From Pseudomonas sp. UFMG81 (GTDB lineage: Bacteria > Pseudomonadota > Gammaproteobacteria > Pseudomonadales > Pseudomonadaceae), in contig NZ_JACAFQ010000019.1 of assembly GCF_015354575.1 (NCBI RefSeq), positions 1 to 64,000 on the forward strand: a stretch of 64,000 bases of DNA. Reading direction: 5' to 3'. Position numbers and translations under genes: made by a program. The notes beneath the pieces were generated by a model. The model was not told the DNA's origin and made no database searches. It saw only the letters and a list, made by a program, of their open reading frames with translations. Position 1 is the stretch's first letter. Every line of letters begins with the position of its first letter. Below, one piece after another: positions 43,569 through 52,736 of the stretch.

Positions 43569-44261
43569 ATGCGCCTCGACCGTTTTCTCACCAACCTGCC
43601 CTGCTACAACCGCCAGCACGTGCGCCTGCTGCTGGCGCAGCGACGTGTGAGCGTGGATGGCGTGGCGGTCAGCGACCCGCTGCACGAAGTGCGTGAGTTC
43701 AGCCGGGTCGTAGTGGACGAACAGGTGCTGCAGCCAGGCCGCCCGGCACGCTACCTGATGCTGCACAAGCCCGCCGGTTGCGTCAGCGCCACCCGCGACC
43801 CGCAGCACCCCACCGTGCTCGACCTGCTGCCGGCCGACCTGCGCGACGACCTGCACATCGCCGGGCGCCTGGACTACAACACCACCGGCCTGCTGATCCT
43901 GACCAACGACGGCCAGTGGTCACGGCGCCTGACCCAGCCGAAAACCCAGGTGGCCAAGACCTACCTGGTGCAGACCGAGGACGAGATCGGCGCTCATTAC
44001 GTGGACAAGTTCCGTGAAGGGTTCTACTTCGCCTTCGAGGACCTCACCACCCAGCCCGCCCAGTTGGACCTCCTCGGCCCACGTGAGGCACGGCTGGCGA
44101 TCGTCGAAGGGCGCTACCACCAGGTCAAGCGCATGTTCGGTTTCTTCCAGAACAAGGTGGTGGGGCTGCATCGGCAGAGCATGGGCGCGATCGAACTGGA
44201 CCCCGGCTTGGCACCCGGCCAATTCCGCGTACTCAGCGACAGCGAAATCGCCTGTTTCTGA
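43569..44261 (+). CDS. rsuA: 16S rRNA pseudouridine synthase (RsuA family)
   Basis: 230 residues. N-terminal S4-like RNA-binding domain (MRLDRFLTNLPCYNRQHVRLLLAQRRVSVD) and catalytic domain with GRLDYNTTGLLILTNDG containing the conserved Asp102. Length and domain order agree with RsuA, which isomerises U516 of 16S rRNA; RluE/RluF-like specificity cannot be excluded from sequence alone. Confidence 0.88.
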   Translation: MRLDRFLTNLPCYNRQHVRLLLAQRRVSVDGVAVSDPLHEVREFSRVVVDEQVLQPGRPARYLMLHKPAGCVSATRDPQHPTVLDLLPADLRDDLHIAGRLDYNTTGLLILTNDGQWSRRLTQPKTQVAKTYLVQTEDEIGAHYVDKFREGFYFAFEDLTTQPAQLDLLGPREARLAIVEGRYHQVKRMFGFFQNKVVGLHRQSMGAIELDPGLAPGQFRVLSDSEIACF

Positions 44262-44626
44262 CGTAACGCGAGCGCCCTGCGACGGCGTTTTTCGCGCAAA
44301 CGATTGGGTAGTCGCAACGCTTTTCCACTACACCGACCGCCTGGCAGTTCAGCACAAAAAATACCCCGAACGGCACTTGCGCGATGCCGCCCCCGCTGCT
44401 TGACTGCCAACTTGTCGGTCCGCATGTGACTCAACGGTCACAAACGCAGTCCAAGACACCTTTTTGCCGGCCACCCAGGGTCTCGATGCCTTGGGGCACG
44501 GCAGAATCGCCCGCCACAACAACACCGTCGACACAAGCGTCAAGGATCGACACAAGGGCCTACCGGTTTATCTTCCAGGCGAATGCCTACCTGTCATAAA
44601 GCACGTGCACCCTGATGGGCCTGTAC

Positions 44627-44646
44627 GGTTGATCCGCGAATCAACC
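44627..44646 (+). promoter_or_regulatory. Small hairpin in the phaG leader
   Basis: GGTTGAT-CCGCGA-ATCAACC, 7-bp perfect stem, about 50 nt upstream of phaG. Otherwise the 437-bp rsuA-phaG region (44262-44698) shows no ORF and no clear promoter; the phaG ATG has CCAGGAG 8 nt upstream. Confidence 0.4.
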
Positions 44647-44698
44647 ACACAGACCACCAGGAGACGCGAACACCCTTTTTGCGCCAGGAGTCGATGAC

Positions 44699-45583
44699 AT
44701 GAGGCCAGAAATCGCTGTACTTGATATCCAAGGGCAGTACCGGGTTTACACGGAGTTCCACCGCGCACAAGGCGCCGAAAAGACCATCATCCTGATCAAT
44801 GGCTCGCTGGCCACCACCGCGTCCTTCGCCCAGACCGTGCGCAACCTGCACCCGCAGTTCAACGTGGTGCTGTACGACCAGCCGTATGCCGGCAAGTCCA
44901 AGCCGCACAACCGCCAGGAACGGCTGATCACCAAGGAGACCGAGGCGCACATCCTCCTCGAGCTGATCGAGCACTTCCAGGCCGACCACGTGATGTCGTT
45001 CTCCTGGGGCGGGGCTTGCGGCCTGCTGGCGCTGGCGCACCAGCCGCGGCGGGTGAAGAAGGCCATCGTCAGCTCGTTCTCGCCGGTGATCAACGAACCG
45101 ATGCGCGACTACCTGGAGCGCGGTTGCCAGTACCTGGCCGCTTGCGACCGCTACCAGGTGGGCAACCTGGTCAACGACACCATCGGCAAGTACCTGCCGT
45201 CGCTGTTCAAGCGCTTCAACTACCGCCACGTGAGCAGCCTGGACAGCCACGAGTACGCGCAGATGCACTTCCACATCAACCAAGTGCTCGAACACGACCT
45301 GGAACGGGCGCTGAAGGCCGCGCGCAACATCGACATCCCGGTGCTGTTCATCAACGGCGACCGTGACGAGTACACCACCGTCGAAGATGCCCGCCAGTTC
45401 AGCAAACATGTGGGGCAAAGCCACTTCAGCGTGATCCGCGACGCCGGCCACTTCCTCGATATGGAACACAAAGGCGCCTGCGAGGATACCCGTGGCGTCA
45501 TGCTGGGCTTCCTCAAGCCGAGTGCGCGCGAAACCCGCCCACGCCACACCCACACGCAGGGGTACCATGCACTGGCCTACTGA
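44699..45583 (+). CDS. phaG: (R)-3-hydroxyacyl-ACP:CoA transacylase / thioesterase-type PhaG
   Basis: 294 residues, the length of the P. putida enzyme and of near-identical sequence over MRPEIAVLDIQGQYRVYTEF. Alpha/beta-hydrolase fold with nucleophile Ser102 in SFSWGGACGLL and the acid/His part in DAGHFLDMEHKG. It diverts 3-hydroxyacyl chains from de novo fatty-acid synthesis to medium-chain polyhydroxyalkanoate made from unrelated carbon sources such as glucose. Preceded by a long leader with a small hairpin. Confidence 0.95.
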   Translation: MRPEIAVLDIQGQYRVYTEFHRAQGAEKTIILINGSLATTASFAQTVRNLHPQFNVVLYDQPYAGKSKPHNRQERLITKETEAHILLELIEHFQADHVMSFSWGGACGLLALAHQPRRVKKAIVSSFSPVINEPMRDYLERGCQYLAACDRYQVGNLVNDTIGKYLPSLFKRFNYRHVSSLDSHEYAQMHFHINQVLEHDLERALKAARNIDIPVLFINGDRDEYTTVEDARQFSKHVGQSHFSVIRDAGHFLDMEHKGACEDTRGVMLGFLKPSARETRPRHTHTQGYHALAY

Positions 45584-45696
45584 AAGCAACGGTGTCCTGT
45601 AGCCCGACTACCCGCAGGCTGCAGGTCGCCAACAGGCTTTTTATGACTTCGGGCTATTAATTGGGTGGGGGTTATGGTAAAAAGTCGAGCGCAAAC

Positions 45697-45770
45697 GCGG
45701 GTATAGTTTAGTGGCAAAACGAAAGCTTCCCAAGCTTTAGTTGAGGGTTCGATTCCCTCTACCCGCTCCA
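45697..45770 (+). tRNA. tRNA-Gly (anticodon CCC)
   Basis: 74-nt cloverleaf with genomic CCA. Acceptor stem GCGGGTA/TACCCGC, anticodon arm AAAGC-TTCCCAA-GCTTT giving anticodon CCC (decodes GGG), T arm AGGGTTCGATTCCCT. Stands alone and is followed by a Rho-independent terminator. Confidence 0.97.
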
Positions 45771-45813
45771 GATCGCATTCCCCGCATGACGTTCAAGTAA
45801 CGTCATCGCTGTC

Positions 45814-45838
45814 AAAAGGAGCCTCGGCTCCTTTTTTC
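45814..45838 (+). terminator. Intrinsic terminator of the tRNA-Gly gene
   Basis: Stem GGAGC/GCTCC (CTCG loop) followed by TTTTTT, about 45 nt after the tRNA. A second small hairpin (TGACGTT-CAAG-TAACGTCA) precedes it at 45787-45805. Confidence 0.85.
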
Positions 45839-45986
45839 GTTTCCGCCTTCCAGGTTTATTGACCTGGCCCATGACCACCGTGCGCCCGATCCGCTTGAAT
45901 GCCCGGCTCCGGTACTGACTTGCAAGCGCCAGGGCCGGCGGCGCATAAGCACCTAAGCTTGAGCAAACATCTCCAAAGGACTGCCC

Positions 45987-47687
45987 ATGTTTCTCTCCCG
46001 CTGGCTACCGGGCCTGGCCAATCTGCTGCACTACCGCCGCGAGTGGTTCCACGCCGACCTGCAGGCAGGTCTCTCGGTGGCCGCGATCCAGATCCCCATC
46101 GCCATCGCCTACGCGCAGATCGTCGGCCTGCCGCCGCAATACGGCCTGTATGCCTGCGTGCTGCCGATGATGGTTTATGCGCTGGTCGGCAGTTCGCGCC
46201 AGTTGATGGTCGGCCCGGATGCCGCCACCTGCGCCATGATCGGCGGCGCAGTGGCCCCGCTGGCCATGGGCGACCCTCAGCGCATCGCCGAACTGTCGGT
46301 GATCGTCACCGTGCTGGTGGGGGCGATGCTGATCGCCGCCGGGGTGGCGCGGGCGGGCTTTATCGCCAGCTTCTTCTCGCGGCCGATCCTCATCGGCTAC
46401 CTCAACGGTATCGGCTTGAGCCTGATCGCCGGGCAACTGTCGAAAGTGGTGGGCTTCAAGATCGAGGGCGACGGTTTCATCCTCAGCCTGGTCAACTTCC
46501 TCCAGCGCCTGAACGAGATCCACTGGCTTACCCTGGCCATCGGCCTGGCCGGGCTGGCCTTGCTTATCTGGCTGCCGCGCCGCTTCCCGCGCTTGCCCGC
46601 GGCCCTGGTGACGGTGGTGGTGTTCACTGCCGTGGCCGGGCTGTTCGGCCTGGACCACTACGGCGTGGCGATCCTCGGCCCGGTGCCGGCGGGCATCCCG
46701 GAGCTGGCCTGGCCACAAAGCACCCTGGCGGAAACCAAGAGCCTGCTGCGCGACGCCCTGGGTATCGCCACCATCAGCTTTTGCAGCGCCATGCTCACCG
46801 CCCGCAGCTTCGCCGCCCGCCACGGCTACGCGATCAACGCCAACCATGAGTTCGTCGCCCTCGGCGTGAGCAACCTGGCCGCCGGCATCTCCCAGGGCTT
46901 CGCCATCAGCGGCGCCGACTCACGCACCGCAGTCAACGACATGGTCGGCGGCAAGAGCCAGCTGGTGGGCATCATCGCTGCGCTGGTGATCGCCCTGATC
47001 CTGCTGTTCTTCACCGCGCCCATGGCCTGGATCCCCCAAGCCGCGCTGGGAGCCGTGCTGCTGATGGCCGGCTGGGGGCTGATCGACGTCAAGTCGCTCA
47101 AGACCATCCGCAAGCTCAGCCGCTTCGAGTTCTGGCTGTGCCTGCTGACCACGGTTGGTGTGCTGGGCCTGGGGGTACTGCCGGGCATCGTGTTCGCCGT
47201 CACCCTCGCCATCCTGCGCCTGCTGTACAGCATCTACCAGCCCACCGACGCCGTGCTCGGCTGGATGCCGGGCATCGAGGGGCAGGTGGACGTGCGCCAG
47301 CACAAAGACGCCCGCACCGTGCCGGGCCTGGTGGTGTACCGCTTCGACGACGCGATCCTGTTCTTCAATGCCGACTACTTCAAGATGCGCCTGCTCGAAG
47401 CCGTACAGGGCGCGGAAAACACCGAAGTGGTGCTGTTCGACGCCGAAGCCGTGACCAGCATCGATGTCAGCGGCATCGCCGCCCTGCGCGAAGTGCGCGA
47501 CACCCTGGCCGCCCAGGGCATCCACTTCGCCATCGCCCGCGCGCGCGGCACCTTCCTGCGCATGCTGGTGCGCTCGGGGATGGCGAGGGAAATGGAAGAC
47601 AAGCTGCTGTTCGGCTCGGTGCGGGCGGGGATCAGGGCGTATCGGGTGTGGCGCAACAGGAGTCGGCAGAACCCCACCGACAAGTGA
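45987..47687 (+). CDS. SulP-family anion transporter with STAS domain
   Basis: 566 residues. Membrane domain about residues 15-420 with SulP signature AAIQIPIAIAYAQIVGLPPQYGLYA and a later GISQGFAISGADSRTAVND. The C-terminal cytoplasmic STAS domain (about 440-550) contains LFDAEAVTSIDVSGIAALREV. Such proteins move sulfate, bicarbonate or dicarboxylates; the substrate is not predictable here. No metabolism gene neighbours it. Confidence 0.92.
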   Translation: MFLSRWLPGLANLLHYRREWFHADLQAGLSVAAIQIPIAIAYAQIVGLPPQYGLYACVLPMMVYALVGSSRQLMVGPDAATCAMIGGAVAPLAMGDPQRIAELSVIVTVLVGAMLIAAGVARAGFIASFFSRPILIGYLNGIGLSLIAGQLSKVVGFKIEGDGFILSLVNFLQRLNEIHWLTLAIGLAGLALLIWLPRRFPRLPAALVTVVVFTAVAGLFGLDHYGVAILGPVPAGIPELAWPQSTLAETKSLLRDALGIATISFCSAMLTARSFAARHGYAINANHEFVALGVSNLAAGISQGFAISGADSRTAVNDMVGGKSQLVGIIAALVIALILLFFTAPMAWIPQAALGAVLLMAGWGLIDVKSLKTIRKLSRFEFWLCLLTTVGVLGLGVLPGIVFAVTLAILRLLYSIYQPTDAVLGWMPGIEGQVDVRQHKDARTVPGLVVYRFDDAILFFNADYFKMRLLEAVQGAENTEVVLFDAEAVTSIDVSGIAALREVRDTLAAQGIHFAIARARGTFLRMLVRSGMAREMEDKLLFGSVRAGIRAYRVWRNRSRQNPTDK

Positions 47688-47716
47688 TGGCCCGGGGAAA
47701 CCCGGGCCTGACCAAA

Positions 47717-48199
47717 TCAAGCCTGCGGATAACTGCACCCTACGTACAGGTCGCGGTCCTTGTCCTCGGTCGAGACCACCCGCAGCGTGCCTTTGCTGTC
47801 GAGCACCCGCTGGTAATCGACGTAACCGTCGGTATCCAGGGTCTTCTTCAACTTGAGCCCGTTGGCGAGCTTGGCGGCATCGGCCTGGGGCGCGGTGCTG
47901 CTGGTCAGCAGGTAGAAGCTGAAGCGGTCGGTCATCACCAGGGTGCTGGACGTTACGCCATTGATGCTCAGCGCCGAGGGGACCTGCCAGGCTGCGCCGC
48001 CCCAGGGGCTGTGCTCATCGTCCTTGGTGAAGGTCAGTTGCTCGGCATCGGCCAGCTGGTTGAACTGCTCCACCTGCTGCGCGCTGGCCTGGCACTGCGC
48101 CAGCGCGGTGAACAGGGCGACCTGGGCCGAGTCGGCAGCGGATACGGAGAACGAGGCCAGGCAACCGGCCAGTGCAATGATACGAAGCGATGTTTTCAT
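47717..48199 (-). CDS. Secreted protein of unknown function (160 residues)
   Basis: 160 residues from MKTSLRIIALAGCLASFSVSA; a frame open to 48229 reaches into the upstream gene. Signal peptide of about 21 residues ending SVSA. Mature sequence contains two cysteines (QCQAS; VGCSYPQA) that could form a disulfide, but no recognisable domain. It follows the next gene by 14 nt, so the two form a two-gene operon of small exported proteins. Confidence 0.7.
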   Translation of the reverse strand: MKTSLRIIALAGCLASFSVSAADSAQVALFTALAQCQASAQQVEQFNQLADAEQLTFTKDDEHSPWGGAAWQVPSALSINGVTSSTLVMTDRFSFYLLTSSTAPQADAAKLANGLKLKKTLDTDGYVDYQRVLDSKGTLRVVSTEDKDRDLYVGCSYPQA

Positions 48200-48213
48200 G
48201 AGAACTTCCCTGT

Positions 48214-48585
48214 TCAGTCGAATGTGCATTGTTTGAATGCCATGAAGTCACTGCCGGAGGTGAATTGCAACACGCACTCGGCATCGAACTTCTGGCCCAG
48301 GCGCATGGCTTTCATGCGCGCGTCCTGGGCCTCGTCGGCACCATTGAGGCGGGCCAGTTCATAGCCGTCATCGTCACCGGCGACGAGCATCGGCGCGCCC
48401 TGGAGGTTGCTCTTGACCCCCAGCGCCACGGCCGTGATCTGCACCGGCTGGTTCAGCTCTTCCATGCTCAGCGTGGAATAGCCCTTCTGCTCGTACACCT
48501 GGTACAGCGTGGAAATATCCTGGGCATTGGCGCCCGGGGCAAGCAAGAGGCCGCAGGCAAGCGCAGCCATGATCGTGGGTTTCAC
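48214..48585 (-). CDS. Secreted OB-fold-like protein (123 residues)
   Basis: 123 residues. Signal peptide MKPTIMAALACGLLLAPGANA (about 21 residues). The mature part starts DISTLYQVYEQ and has strands QPVQITAVALGVKSNLQGAPMLVAGDD... and DAECVLQFTSGSDFMAFKQC, a pattern I associate with tRNA_anti-like OB-fold envelope proteins. Function unknown. First gene of the small pair. Confidence 0.65.
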   Translation of the reverse strand: MKPTIMAALACGLLLAPGANAQDISTLYQVYEQKGYSTLSMEELNQPVQITAVALGVKSNLQGAPMLVAGDDDGYELARLNGADEAQDARMKAMRLGQKFDAECVLQFTSGSDFMAFKQCTFD

Positions 48586-48682
48586 ACTAACTCCTTGTGT
48601 CGAATCTCCGGTGCTGGTGCGCCGAAGGCAGGCACTGTGCCATCAACCTGCCCGGCGCGCCATCGGGGTCTCCCTGATTCGC

Positions 48683-50281
48683 CTAATGTGGCACGCAGGC
48701 CTGCGGCGATGCCTGGATGCCACGGCCAAGCAAGCTGATCAACCCGCACGGCAGGCTCCCGCGCCATTGCAGGTAGTCGTGCCCGGCGGGGTATTCGACC
48801 TGCTCCACCGCATACCCCTTGGCCAACAGCACATCGCGCAGGTGGCGGTTGGTGTCGAGGATCTTCGGCCCTTCGAACAACCCAGACTGCAAGTAGAAGC
48901 GCAGTGGTTGGCGCGGCGCCCTGGCGTACTCGCGGGTCAGCCAGCCGGGCTCATCAGCCGCCTGCGCCCACCAGTAGGAGCCTGACAGGCTCAACACATT
49001 GCCGAACAGTTCCGGGTGGGTCAGCCCCATGTAGGCTGAGGCCAGGCCGCCATAGCTGGAGCCGGCGACCACCGTGCGCGAGGCCGGCGCCGACAGCCCC
49101 TGCTCTCGCGCCCAGGGCATCAGCTCCTCGGCCATGAAGCGGGCGAAACGTGGATTGGGCGGCAACTCCTGCTGTCGGCTCAGGTCGCTGGGGTTGGCGA
49201 TGATCAGCGCGGCGGTGGCAGGGATCAGGCCATCGGCGATGAGGTTGTCGAGGATCGTCGGGGTCGGCACCTGGCGGGTGTAGGCATGGGCATCGAACAG
49301 CACCAGCAGGCCTTGGTCGGCCTTGCCCGGGCGCCAGCCGGCCGGGCGGTACAGGTAGACGTCCCGCTCGTTGCCCAGCAGCCGGCTGGCCAGGCGCTTG
49401 CGCTCGACGCTGCCACGGCGCACGCCTTCGCGCGCGGCCACCCAGGGTTGCGGGGCCGCATCCGGCAGCTCCAGGCGCGAGCGCGACAACCACGGATCAC
49501 CGCTGCCATCGGCGAAGGTATTCGGGTTGAGCGGGTCGCGTCGTGTGGTGGCGAGGATCACCCGCCGATCATCCGACACCGGCACGTCGGGCGCCATCTG
49601 GTAGCTCAGGCGAGTGCCCGCCGGCACCACGAAACTGTGGTACCAGACATCGCTGTCGGCAAGCCGGTGCAATGGCTCGTGATTGCCCGATGGCGCGCCG
49701 AACATGCGCACATTGTCACGCGCACCGCGCCACAGGAAGGTCACCAGGCGCTGCTCGGGCTGGCCGTCGAGCGCCTCGACCAGCGGCGTGCCCTCGGCCC
49801 CACGGGCCTGCCAGAACGCCACGCTGGTGCCGCCCTCGCTCAACTGCTGTGCCAGCTGGCGCAAGGTCGGGCTGGCCAATGGCACTTGCCCGCGCCGCTG
49901 CCCGACGTCAGGCAGCACTTGCTCCAGACACAAGCTGAAGCGTTCGCCCGGGCGGATCGCCAGCGGCTCGGCGCGCAGCGCGTACTGCCCATCCTGCCCC
50001 GCAACGAAGAGAAATTCGCGTGGCTGATCCAACCCATCGATCAGCAGGCGCAGCGGATGCCCTTGGGCATTGAGCAGGCGCAGGTCGATATCACCGTCGA
50101 CACGTCCGCGTACCAGATCCCCGGCCTTGAGGGAAAGGTTCCAGGTTGGCCGGCGTGACTCACCCACCTGCCCCGTCACTGCCCCGCCCACTTCAAGCAC
50201 CGCCTGCCCTGAAGCCATCACGACCCCAGAGCAGGCCAGCGCCAGGCACAACCCTGCGGCTATTCGCTTGATTCGTTGCAT
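48683..50281 (-). CDS. Periplasmic siderophore esterase (Fes-like)
   Basis: 532 residues from MQRIKRIAAG with a signal peptide (MASGQA, about 28). The N-terminal half is an enterochelin-esterase N-terminal (DUF3327-like) domain (LVTFLWRGARDNVRMFGA, YHSFVVPAGTRLSYQMAPD, RDPLNPNTF) and the C-terminal half an alpha/beta hydrolase with GLLVLFDAHAY, nucleophile motif VAGSSYGGLAS and His in PAGHDYLQW. Because it is exported it should cleave ferric catechol siderophore in the periplasm, like P. aeruginosa PfeE. Follows the receptor gene by 7 nt. Confidence 0.88.
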   Translation of the reverse strand: MQRIKRIAAGLCLALACSGVVMASGQAVLEVGGAVTGQVGESRRPTWNLSLKAGDLVRGRVDGDIDLRLLNAQGHPLRLLIDGLDQPREFLFVAGQDGQYALRAEPLAIRPGERFSLCLEQVLPDVGQRRGQVPLASPTLRQLAQQLSEGGTSVAFWQARGAEGTPLVEALDGQPEQRLVTFLWRGARDNVRMFGAPSGNHEPLHRLADSDVWYHSFVVPAGTRLSYQMAPDVPVSDDRRVILATTRRDPLNPNTFADGSGDPWLSRSRLELPDAAPQPWVAAREGVRRGSVERKRLASRLLGNERDVYLYRPAGWRPGKADQGLLVLFDAHAYTRQVPTPTILDNLIADGLIPATAALIIANPSDLSRQQELPPNPRFARFMAEELMPWAREQGLSAPASRTVVAGSSYGGLASAYMGLTHPELFGNVLSLSGSYWWAQAADEPGWLTREYARAPRQPLRFYLQSGLFEGPKILDTNRHLRDVLLAKGYAVEQVEYPAGHDYLQWRGSLPCGLISLLGRGIQASPQACVPH

Positions 50282-50288
50282 GCCCACC

Positions 50289-52655
50289 TCAGAAGTCGAT
50301 GCTGGCGGACAGCTTGACGGTACGCGGCTCGCTGACGGTGGCATAGCCGTCGTTGAACACCCCGGCCCAGTAGGCGCGGTTCTCGACGTTCTCCAGGCTG
50401 GCGCGCAGGGTCACGTCCTTGCTCAGCACCTTGGTCGCGTAGCGTGCGCCGAGGTCGTAGCGGGTCCACTGCGGGATCTTCAACTGGTTGGCGCTGTCCA
50501 GGTACTGCGAGCTGCTGTGGATGCCCAGCGCGGTCAGGGTCAGGCCCTGCACCCAGGGCAGGTCCCACTCGGCACCGAGGTTGGCCGACCAGGCCGGCAC
50601 GCCCCGGGCGGTATTGCCGTCCATGGCGCCGTTGGCGGTCTTGCTCAGCACGGCGCGGGTGTAGGTCACGCCACCGAGCAGGCGCACCTGCGGCGTGACC
50701 TCGCCGAACATCGTCCATTCCACACCCCGGTTGCGCTGCTCGCCGTCATCGTTGTACCGGTTGCTGGCCTTGTCGTAGATCATGCTCGGCTTTTCGATCT
50801 GGAACAGCGCCAGGGTGTGGGTGAAGTCGCCCAGGTCCCATTTCACCCCGGCCTCCATCTGCTTGGCGACGTAGGGGGCGAACTGCTCGTTGTAGTTGGC
50901 CGCCTTCACATCGGTGACCATGCCACCCTGGGTCAGGCCTTCGATGTAGTTGGCGTACAGCGACACCGGTGCCTCCCAGGGCTTGAGCACGATACCCAGG
51001 GCCGGGGTCAGCTTGCGCTCGTCGTACGACGGCTCGCTCATCTTCTGCCGCACGCGCTGGGCGCGCACGCCGAGGGTGAGCAGCACGCGGTCATCGACGA
51101 AGCCCAGGGTGTCGGCCACGGCAAAGCTCGACAGCGTGTTGTCGCCGGTCTTGTCGTTGCTGCCGTGGTCACCGGCGATGATCGGCTTGCCGGGGTGGTA
51201 GATGTTGGTCTTGTACTTGCGGCCTGTAACCGTCGGCGCCCGGCCGATGTCCTGGTGCAGCAGCGTGGTGCTGAGCACCAGCTGGTGGCTGACCGGCCCG
51301 GTCATGAAGTCGCCACGCAGGCCCGCCTCGGTGGACAGGCTGTGGGTGTAGCCGGCCTGGTTGTAGGTCTCGCCGGTGGCGGTGCCATCGGCCTTGTTCA
51401 CCACCACCCGGGTGCCGTTGAGGAAACCGTCGTAGCGGGTGCGCGCGCCGCCGACACTGGCGAACGCGCTCCAGTGATCGTCCAGCTGGTACTCGCCGCG
51501 CAGTATCACCGCCTTGCTGACCTGCTTGGCATCAATGCCTTCGAGGATATTGGTGTCTGGCTTGGGCGCCTGGGTGACATGGCCGAGCGCGCTGAAGCCG
51601 GCCATCATCGGGCTGCCGTTGTCGAGCTTCTCGTGGCTTTCGTAGGCGTCCAGTGCGAGTTTGAAGTCGTCACCCCGGTAGTCCAGCGCCAGCGAGGCCA
51701 GTGTGCGGTCCTTGGACTGCTCGTCGACGCCGGTGTCGCCGCTGCCGTACACGCCGTTGAAGCGGATACCGAAGCGGCCGTCGGCGAAACGCCGACCGAC
51801 ATCGAGGTGTTCGGCCACATAGCCATCGGACACGTAGCTGGTGGTCAGGCGGGTCAGCGGCGCATCCCCGGCCCGCTTGGGCACCAGGTTGACCACCCCG
51901 CCCACGCCACCGTTGGGCGCCATGCCGGTCAGCAACGCACCAGGGCCCTTGAGCACTTCGACCCGTTCCAGAAACTCGGTGGGTACGTGGCCGTCGGGGG
52001 CCAGGCCGTAGAGCCCGTTCATCGCCAGCTCCGTGGAGTCGAGGGCATAGCCACGGATCATGAAGTTCTCGTAGGCATGGCCCTCGCCAGTGCTGAAGCG
52101 AATCGACGGGTCGTTGCGCAGCACCGCGCCAACGGTGCCGCTCTGCTGGTTCTCGATGGTTTGCGCGGTGTAGGCGGTGACGCTGAACGGCGTGTCCATG
52201 ATGTCGCGGTTGCCCAGCATGCCGATGCGCGCACCACGGGCCACCTGGCCGCCGCTGTAGGCCTCGGGCAGGTCGCTATTGAAGGCACTGGCATTGACCG
52301 TGGTCGCGCCCAGCGTCAGCGCCCCCTCCTCGGCGCTACCGCGCAGGATGATCACGCCGTTCTCTTCCACCGCCACCAGGTCGCTGCCCGCGAGCAGTTG
52401 GCGCAGGGCCTGCATCACCGTGTAGCGCCCGTGCAGGGCCGGGGCATGGCGGCCGGCGAGCAAGCGGCTGTCGGCGGCGATGGCCACGCCGGACTCATGG
52501 GCCAGCGCGTGCACCGTGGTTTCCAGCGGCTGGCTCGGCAGGTCGAGGGCCAGCGGCTGGCTGTCGGCCATTGCCAGGCCAGTCGACAGCAGGCCGGCAC
52601 ATGCCAGGGCCAAGCGCCGCAGGGTGCCGGGGAAGCGGGTGGAGGGAAGCGACAT
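50289..52655 (-). CDS. TonB-dependent siderophore receptor with STN signalling domain
   Basis: 788 residues. Signal peptide to about residue 30, then an STN domain (about 38-105: LDLPSQPLETTVHALAHESGV), a plug (about 145-260 with RNDPSIRFSTGEGHAYENFMIRGY and VEVLKGPGALLTGM), and a 22-strand barrel ending TVKLSASIDF. STN receptors bind a FecR-type regulator and start surface signalling. Gene order sigma-anti-sigma-receptor-esterase fits a ferric catechol siderophore uptake system; the ligand cannot be assigned. Confidence 0.92.
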   Translation of the reverse strand: MSLPSTRFPGTLRRLALACAGLLSTGLAMADSQPLALDLPSQPLETTVHALAHESGVAIAADSRLLAGRHAPALHGRYTVMQALRQLLAGSDLVAVEENGVIILRGSAEEGALTLGATTVNASAFNSDLPEAYSGGQVARGARIGMLGNRDIMDTPFSVTAYTAQTIENQQSGTVGAVLRNDPSIRFSTGEGHAYENFMIRGYALDSTELAMNGLYGLAPDGHVPTEFLERVEVLKGPGALLTGMAPNGGVGGVVNLVPKRAGDAPLTRLTTSYVSDGYVAEHLDVGRRFADGRFGIRFNGVYGSGDTGVDEQSKDRTLASLALDYRGDDFKLALDAYESHEKLDNGSPMMAGFSALGHVTQAPKPDTNILEGIDAKQVSKAVILRGEYQLDDHWSAFASVGGARTRYDGFLNGTRVVVNKADGTATGETYNQAGYTHSLSTEAGLRGDFMTGPVSHQLVLSTTLLHQDIGRAPTVTGRKYKTNIYHPGKPIIAGDHGSNDKTGDNTLSSFAVADTLGFVDDRVLLTLGVRAQRVRQKMSEPSYDERKLTPALGIVLKPWEAPVSLYANYIEGLTQGGMVTDVKAANYNEQFAPYVAKQMEAGVKWDLGDFTHTLALFQIEKPSMIYDKASNRYNDDGEQRNRGVEWTMFGEVTPQVRLLGGVTYTRAVLSKTANGAMDGNTARGVPAWSANLGAEWDLPWVQGLTLTALGIHSSSQYLDSANQLKIPQWTRYDLGARYATKVLSKDVTLRASLENVENRAYWAGVFNDGYATVSEPRTVKLSASIDF

Positions 52656-52736
52656 GATCTGTCCTTGCAGAAGGTGGGTTCACAGCTGATGACGCGGCAC
52701 CTTCGCTTTACCCCTCAAAGAAATTCCCGGGCGGTT

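Noticed and set aside
44440..44530. Sigma-54 promoter for phaG (GGCACGGCAGAATCG)
   Set aside because: The GC element at -12 lacks the TTGC motif and the spacing does not fit the TGGC-N8-TTGC rule.
45601..45656. Terminator for phaG (TAGCCCGA/TCGGGCTA)
   Set aside because: The 8-bp arms are separated by about 41 nt and no T-tract follows, so it is not a convincing intrinsic terminator.
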